From contig DASUDX010000053.1 of assembly GCA_036275365.1 (NCBI GenBank), forward strand, positions 1 through 9,180: a stretch of DNA of 9,180 nucleotides, in the 5' to 3' direction. The notes under the pieces are model-generated. The model saw only the letters and a program-made list of their open reading frames with translations. It ran no database searches and was not told the DNA's origin. Below are positions 6,236 to 9,180 of the stretch, one piece after another. Position numbers and translations under genes: made by a program. Position 1 is the first letter of the stretch. Each line of letters begins with the position of its first letter. This stretch comes from DASUDX01 sp036275365. Lineage in GTDB: Bacteria > Pseudomonadota > Gammaproteobacteria > Nevskiales > Nevskiaceae.

Positions 6236-7605
6236 TGCTGCGCCCCGTCCTCCGTACCGCCGGCCTGCTGCTGGCGGTTCTGGCCACTGCCCCGCTGCAG
6301 GCCCAGGCCCCCGCCGGCAATCTCGACCAGCTGCTCGAGCAGACCCGCACCGCCCGCGCCCGTGAGGCCCAGGCCAACCAGGCGCGCGAGCAGGAGTTCC
6401 TGCGCGAGCGCAACAAGCAGGCCGAGCTGCTCAACCAGGCCCGTGCCGAGCTGGCCGAGCAGCAGCGGCGCTCGGCGGCCCTCTCCGCCGCCTTCGATGC
6501 CAACGAGAAGAGGCTCACCGAGCTGCAGGCTCAGCTCGACGCCCGCGCCGGCAGCCTCGGCGAGATGTTCGGCGTGGTCCGTCAGGTGGCCAACGACTTC
6601 TCCTCGATCGTCCGCAACTCGCTGATCAGCACCCAGTATCCGGAGCGCGAGGCGTTCATCGTCGAGCTCTCGCAGACGCGCTCGCTGCCCTCGATCGACC
6701 AGCTCGAGCGGTTCTGGTTTGAAATCCAGCGCGAGATGACCGAGACCGGCAATGTGGTGCGCTTCAACACCCAGCTGGTGGAGCCGAGCGGTGAGGCCGC
6801 CCAGGCCTCGGTGGTGCGGGTCGGCGCCTTCGGCGCGGTCAGCGATGGCCGCTACCTCGCCTATCTGCCCAGCGAACAGAAGCTGGCGGTGATGGCGCGT
6901 CAGCCCGGCGGCGAGTTCAACGAGGCCGCCAAGGCGCTCGAGAGCACCAGCAGCGGCTATGTGAAGTCAGTGCTCGATCCCACCCGCGGCGTGCTGCTCA
7001 CCATCTACGCCCAGCGTCCGGGCTGGGTGGAGCGCATCGCCGAGGGCGAGGCCGTCGGCATCGTGATCATCATCGTCGGCTTCATCGGTGCGGTGCTGGC
7101 GATCTACCAGGCCGCCTACCTGATCGCCGTGCGTGCCCGGGTGCGTCGCCAGCTGGCCCAGCTCGACACCCCCAACAGCGACAACCCGCTGGGTCGTGTG
7201 CTGTCGACCTTCAAGGGCGACGCCAAGGCGCTCGAAGAGGATGCCGAGGTGGTGGAACTGCGCATCTCCGAGGCGGTGCTGCGCGAAGTGCCGAAGCTCG
7301 AGCGTTTCCAGGCCTTCCTGCGCCTGGTGGTGGCGGCCGGTCCGCTGCTCGGTCTGGTCGGCACCGTGATCGGCATGATCATCACCTTCCAGAGCATCGT
7401 GGAGTCCGGCTCTTCCGATCCCAAGCTGATGGCCAACGGCATCTCGCAGGCGATGATCGCCACCGTGCTCGGTCTCGGCATCGCGGTGCCGATCCTGTTC
7501 ATCAACGCCTGGCTGAGCTCGATCTCGCGCTCGATCGTGCAGATCCTCGACGAGCAGAGCACCGGCCTGCTGGCCGAGACGCTCGAGGGCAAGCGCCGTG
7601 CTTGA
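6235..7605 (+). CDS. ttpC: Large ExbB/TolQ/MotA-family protein with periplasmic coiled-coil domain (TtpC-like)
   Basis: The 456-residue protein is about twice the size of classical ExbB. It starts with a signal peptide (hydrophobic 9-20, cleavage near LQAQA at 21-25), followed by a coiled coil (about 28-110) and a periplasmic domain to about 270. The ExbB-like membrane part has TM1 about 273-298, TM2 about 362-387 (GPLLGLVGTVIGM at 369-381) and TM3 about 404-428 (ISQAMIATVLGLGIAVP at 403-419). T377 and T410 match the conserved pore threonines of E. coli ExbB (T148, T181 by motif alignment). The conserved Glu of TM3 (E. coli E176) is replaced by Q405. This architecture matches TtpC, the extra ExbB-like subunit required by Vibrio TonB2 systems. 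It lies between DUF3450 (1-nt overlap) and the short exbB (8-nt overlap), so all three are translationally coupled. The symbol is by homology of architecture and context. Confidence 0.9.
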   Translation: MLRPVLRTAGLLLAVLATAPLQAQAPAGNLDQLLEQTRTARAREAQANQAREQEFLRERNKQAELLNQARAELAEQQRRSAALSAAFDANEKRLTELQAQLDARAGSLGEMFGVVRQVANDFSSIVRNSLISTQYPEREAFIVELSQTRSLPSIDQLERFWFEIQREMTETGNVVRFNTQLVEPSGEAAQASVVRVGAFGAVSDGRYLAYLPSEQKLAVMARQPGGEFNEAAKALESTSSGYVKSVLDPTRGVLLTIYAQRPGWVERIAEGEAVGIVIIIVGFIGAVLAIYQAAYLIAVRARVRRQLAQLDTPNSDNPLGRVLSTFKGDAKALEEDAEVVELRISEAVLREVPKLERFQAFLRLVVAAGPLLGLVGTVIGMIITFQSIVESGSSDPKLMANGISQAMIATVLGLGIAVPILFINAWLSSISRSIVQILDEQSTGLLAETLEGKRRA

Positions 7606-8122
7606 TTGGCTGCTGGCGCCGGTGGTCGCCCTGCATCGCATGCGCGAGCTGGGCGGCCCGGTGGTGGACTACATCTTCCTGTCCTGCCTGGTGATGTGGA
7701 CCCTGGTGGTCGAGCGCTGGTGGTACTACAACCGGGTCCTGCCGCGGCAGGCCTCGGCCCTGCTCGAGGCCTGGTATGCCCGGCCTGACCGCCACACCTG
7801 GACCTCCCACCAGGTGCGCCGCGCCATGATTTCCCAGCTCAAGCTCGGCATGGCGGCCAACATGCAGGTGCTGCGCATGATGGTGCCGCTGTGTCCGCTG
7901 CTGGGTCTGCTCGGCACCGTCGCCGGCATGCTCAGCGTGTTCGACGCGATGGCCGCCCGCGGTTCGGCGGACGCCCGCTCGATGGCCAATGGCGTGTCCG
8001 AGGCGATGATCTGCACCCTCACCGGGCTCGCGGTCAGCGTCACCGGCCTCTACCCCGTGTACTACTTCCAGGGTCGTGCACGTCTCGAGGCGGAACGACT
8101 CGCCGACAAGTTCGTCTACTGA
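7598..8122 (+). CDS. exbB: ExbB, short proton-channel subunit of the Ton motor (ExbB2-like)
   Basis: The 174-residue protein is typical of the short ExbB2 type, which lacks the N-terminal periplasmic extension. TM1 is about 22-44 (VDYIFLSCLVMWTLVVERWW at 23-42), TM2 about 94-116 (CPLLGLLGTVAGM at 99-111) and TM3 about 134-157 (SEAMICTLTGLAVSVTGLY at 134-152). The functional residues expected from E. coli ExbB are present: T107, E135 and T140 align with T148, E176 and T181. It forms the inner-membrane ring around ExbD that harvests proton motive force for TonB. The GTG start at 7598 overlaps the upstream stop by 8 nt, and GAGGGC at 7585-7590 serves as Shine-Dalgarno at 7-nt spacing. The stop lies 2 nt before the next ATG. 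Identification as an ExbB family protein is secure; preference for TonB rather than TolA is inferred from the neighbours. Confidence 0.93.
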   Translation: MLDWLLAPVVALHRMRELGGPVVDYIFLSCLVMWTLVVERWWYYNRVLPRQASALLEAWYARPDRHTWTSHQVRRAMISQLKLGMAANMQVLRMMVPLCPLLGLLGTVAGMLSVFDAMAARGSADARSMANGVSEAMICTLTGLAVSVTGLYPVYYFQGRARLEAERLADKFVY

Positions 8123-8124
8123 CC

Positions 8125-8544
8125 ATGCGCCTGCGCCGTCAATCGATGAAGCACTACGAGGCCGGAGAGACCGGCATCGACCTCGCGCCGATGCTGGACT
8201 TCGTCCTCAACCTGCTGATCTTCTTCATCATCACTGCGGTCTTCGTCAAGGAGATCGGCATCACGGTAAGCCGTCCCAACTCCGCCACGGCGGAGAAGAA
8301 GGAGGCCGGCAACATCCTGATCGCCATCCTCGCCGATGGCAGCATCCTGATCGATCGCCGCATCGTCGATCTGCGTGCGGTGCGGGCCAACATCGAGCGT
8401 CTGCATGCGCAGAAGCCGGATGACGCCGTGGTGGTGATCGCGGACAAGGCGGCCAAGAGCGGCACCCTGGTGCAGGTCATCGATCAGGTCCGGCAGGGAG
8501 GCGTGCAGAACGTCTCGATCGCCGCCACCAATACCGGAGGCTAG
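8125..8544 (+). CDS. exbD: ExbD, first of two tandem copies
   Basis: The 139-residue protein has the ExbD/TolR layout: short cytoplasmic N-terminus, one transmembrane helix (about 21-42) preceded by TGIDLAPMLD with the essential membrane Asp at D25, then a periplasmic domain of about 95 residues. That domain contains GNILIAILADGSILIDRR and ends near VQNVSIAA. The aspartate relays protons during motor action with ExbB. The frame is open upstream to 7891 inside exbB. I chose ATG 8125 because it sits 2 nt after the exbB stop and gives a basic MRLRRQ N-terminus. ATG 8146 is possible, and neither has a good Shine-Dalgarno, suggesting reinitiation after exbB. It is about 66% identical to the next gene over 126 gap-free residues (hand count 83/126). 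Confidence 0.92.
   Translation: MRLRRQSMKHYEAGETGIDLAPMLDFVLNLLIFFIITAVFVKEIGITVSRPNSATAEKKEAGNILIAILADGSILIDRRIVDLRAVRANIERLHAQKPDDAVVVIADKAAKSGTLVQVIDQVRQGGVQNVSIAATNTGG
8536..8540 (+). promoter_or_regulatory. Shine-Dalgarno for the second exbD
   Basis: GGAGG overlaps the last codons of the first exbD and lies 7 nt before GTG 8548. It is the reason for choosing this GTG, since no ATG is available near the conserved N-terminus. Confidence 0.78.
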
Positions 8545-8547
8545 GCC

Positions 8548-8958
8548 GTGCAGTCCCAGCATCACAATGCGGAAGCCGAGGAAACCGGCATCGACCTCGC
8601 GCCGATGCTCGACTTCGTGCTCAACCTGCTGATCTTCTTCATCATCACCACCTCCTTCGTGAAGGAGGCGGGGACCACCGTCACCCGTCCCGAGGCCGAG
8701 ACCGCGGAGTCGAAGGAGACCGGCAACATCCTGATTGCCATCCGTCCCAACGGCGACATCTGGATGGACAAGCGCCGCGTCGATCTGCGCGAGGTGCGGC
8801 CGGCCATCGAGCGGCTGCATGCCGAGCGCCCGGACGACACGGTGGTGATCATCGCCGATGTCGAGTCCGAGACCGGCGCGCTGACCCAGGTGATGGACCA
8901 GGTCAAGCTCGGTGGCATCGACGAGGTGTCGATCGCCGCGCTGGCTCCGGCAGGGTAG
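8548..8958 (+). CDS. exbD: ExbD, second tandem copy
   Basis: This 136-residue ExbD/TolR-family protein starts 3 nt after its paralogue. Residues 12-34 are identical to the first copy (ETGIDLAPMLDFVLNLLIFF and the following IIT), including the membrane Asp, here D22. The periplasmic domain has diverged: GDIWMDKRRVD replaces GSILIDRRIVD, and the C-terminus is EVSIAALAPAG instead of NVSIAATNTGG. The N-terminus (MQSQHHNAEAEE) is short, acidic and His-containing, unlike the basic start of the first copy, so the two may contact ExbB or the lipid surface differently. All sequence features expected for function are retained, so this is a working gene rather than a remnant. ExbD acts as a dimer in the ExbB ring, and a heterodimer of the two copies is conceivable. 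Initiation is from GTG with a strong GGAGG. Confidence 0.92.
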   Translation: MQSQHHNAEAEETGIDLAPMLDFVLNLLIFFIITTSFVKEAGTTVTRPEAETAESKETGNILIAIRPNGDIWMDKRRVDLREVRPAIERLHAERPDDTVVIIADVESETGALTQVMDQVKLGGIDEVSIAALAPAG

Positions 8959-8962
8959 GCCC

Positions 8963-9180
8963 ATGTCCTCGAGCAGTCACAACCACGGGCCGCTGGCCAC
9001 CGGACAGAACAGCGGCGGCCGCATGCTTGCCGCCATCGGCGCCTCCTTTGTCCTGTCGATGGGGATGTTCTGGGGCATGTATGGCCTGATCAGTGGCCAT
9101 GGCATCGGTGTGGAAAAGACCGATGTCCTGCCCACCATCGATTTCGTGCGCCTCAAGCGCGAGACCGATCTGCAGACCAT
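8963..9180 (+). CDS. tonB: TonB-family energy transducer, N-terminal part (3' truncated by window edge)
   Basis: The frame from ATG 8963 stays open to the end of the window (72 codons plus 2 bases). It begins 4 nt after the second exbD stop, with CAGGG at 8951-8955 as a plausible Shine-Dalgarno. The N-terminus is polar (MSSSSHNHGPLATGQNSGGR), followed by one membrane anchor at about 21-44 (MLAAIGASFVLSMGMFWGMY and onward). The start of the periplasmic linker then reads LPTIDFVRLKRETDLQT at 56-72, which resembles the membrane-proximal region of TonB2-type proteins (IDFVRLKRD-like). The Pro-rich linker and the C-terminal receptor-binding domain lie outside. No SxxxH motif with a histidine is seen within the helix; the nearest His is H46, just after it. 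Position after exbB-exbD-exbD makes TonB the expected gene. Confidence 0.85.
   Translation, partial: MSSSSHNHGPLATGQNSGGRMLAAIGASFVLSMGMFWGMYGLISGHGIGVEKTDVLPTIDFVRLKRETDLQT

Noticed and set aside
8116..8964. Long minus-strand open frame spanning both exbD genes, with an internal repeat in its translation
   Set aside because: It is the antisense shadow of the two duplicated exbD genes; high GC at third codon positions removes stop codons from that frame, and the repeat simply mirrors the exbD duplication.
1..9180. CRISPR arrays, tRNA/rRNA genes, insertion sequences or prophage signals
   Set aside because: No spaced direct repeats, cloverleaf-like stretches, transposase or integrase motifs, or terminal inverted repeats were found; the window is almost wholly occupied by co-directional coding sequence.

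Overview
The window is about 9.2 kb of GC-rich, densely packed DNA with every supported gene on the + strand. The gene content (a TonB-dependent receptor, a DUF3450 / large-ExbB / ExbB / ExbD / TonB cluster, and TPR-sulfotransferases) points to a Gammaproteobacterium. High-GC environmental lineages near Lysobacterales (Xanthomonadales) or Chromatiales would fit, but the species cannot be named from this sequence. Both ends are cut: the first gene lacks its 5' part and the last lacks its 3' part.

Layout. (1) 1-1818: the C-terminal 605 residues of a TonB-dependent outer-membrane receptor, closed by a perfect rho-independent terminator (1834-1865). (2) 1875-5304: a tightly coupled three-gene cassette of a class I SAM methyltransferase-like protein, a TPR protein fused to a PAPS-dependent sulfotransferase, and a small 2-oxoglutarate/Fe(II) oxygenase. 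The cistrons overlap by 1 and 4 nt. (3) 5305-5458: the only real intergenic gap, with several possible hairpins and probably the promoter of the next operon. (4) 5459-9180: a TonB2/TtpC-type energy-transduction operon: DUF3450 periplasmic coiled-coil protein, large ExbB (TtpC-like), short ExbB, two tandem ExbD paralogues, and the N-terminus of TonB.

How they may work together. The ExbB/ExbD/TonB complex of the inner membrane uses the proton gradient to energise outer-membrane receptors such as the one at the left edge. The DUF3450 protein and the long periplasmic part of the TtpC-like protein are the extra parts that distinguish this type of Ton system from the classical ExbBD-TonB. The methyltransferase / sulfotransferase / oxygenase cassette lies between receptor and motor. 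Its substrate is unknown; a role in modifying a peptide, protein or small ligand linked to the receptor is inferred only from gene order.

Most notable points: a large ExbB with Gln at the position of the conserved membrane glutamate while the short ExbB keeps Glu; a recent-looking tandem duplication of exbD; a TonB membrane segment with no obvious SxxxH histidine; a sulfotransferase active-site layout resembling tyrosylprotein sulfotransferases; and a strong terminator 9 nt upstream of the methyltransferase start.
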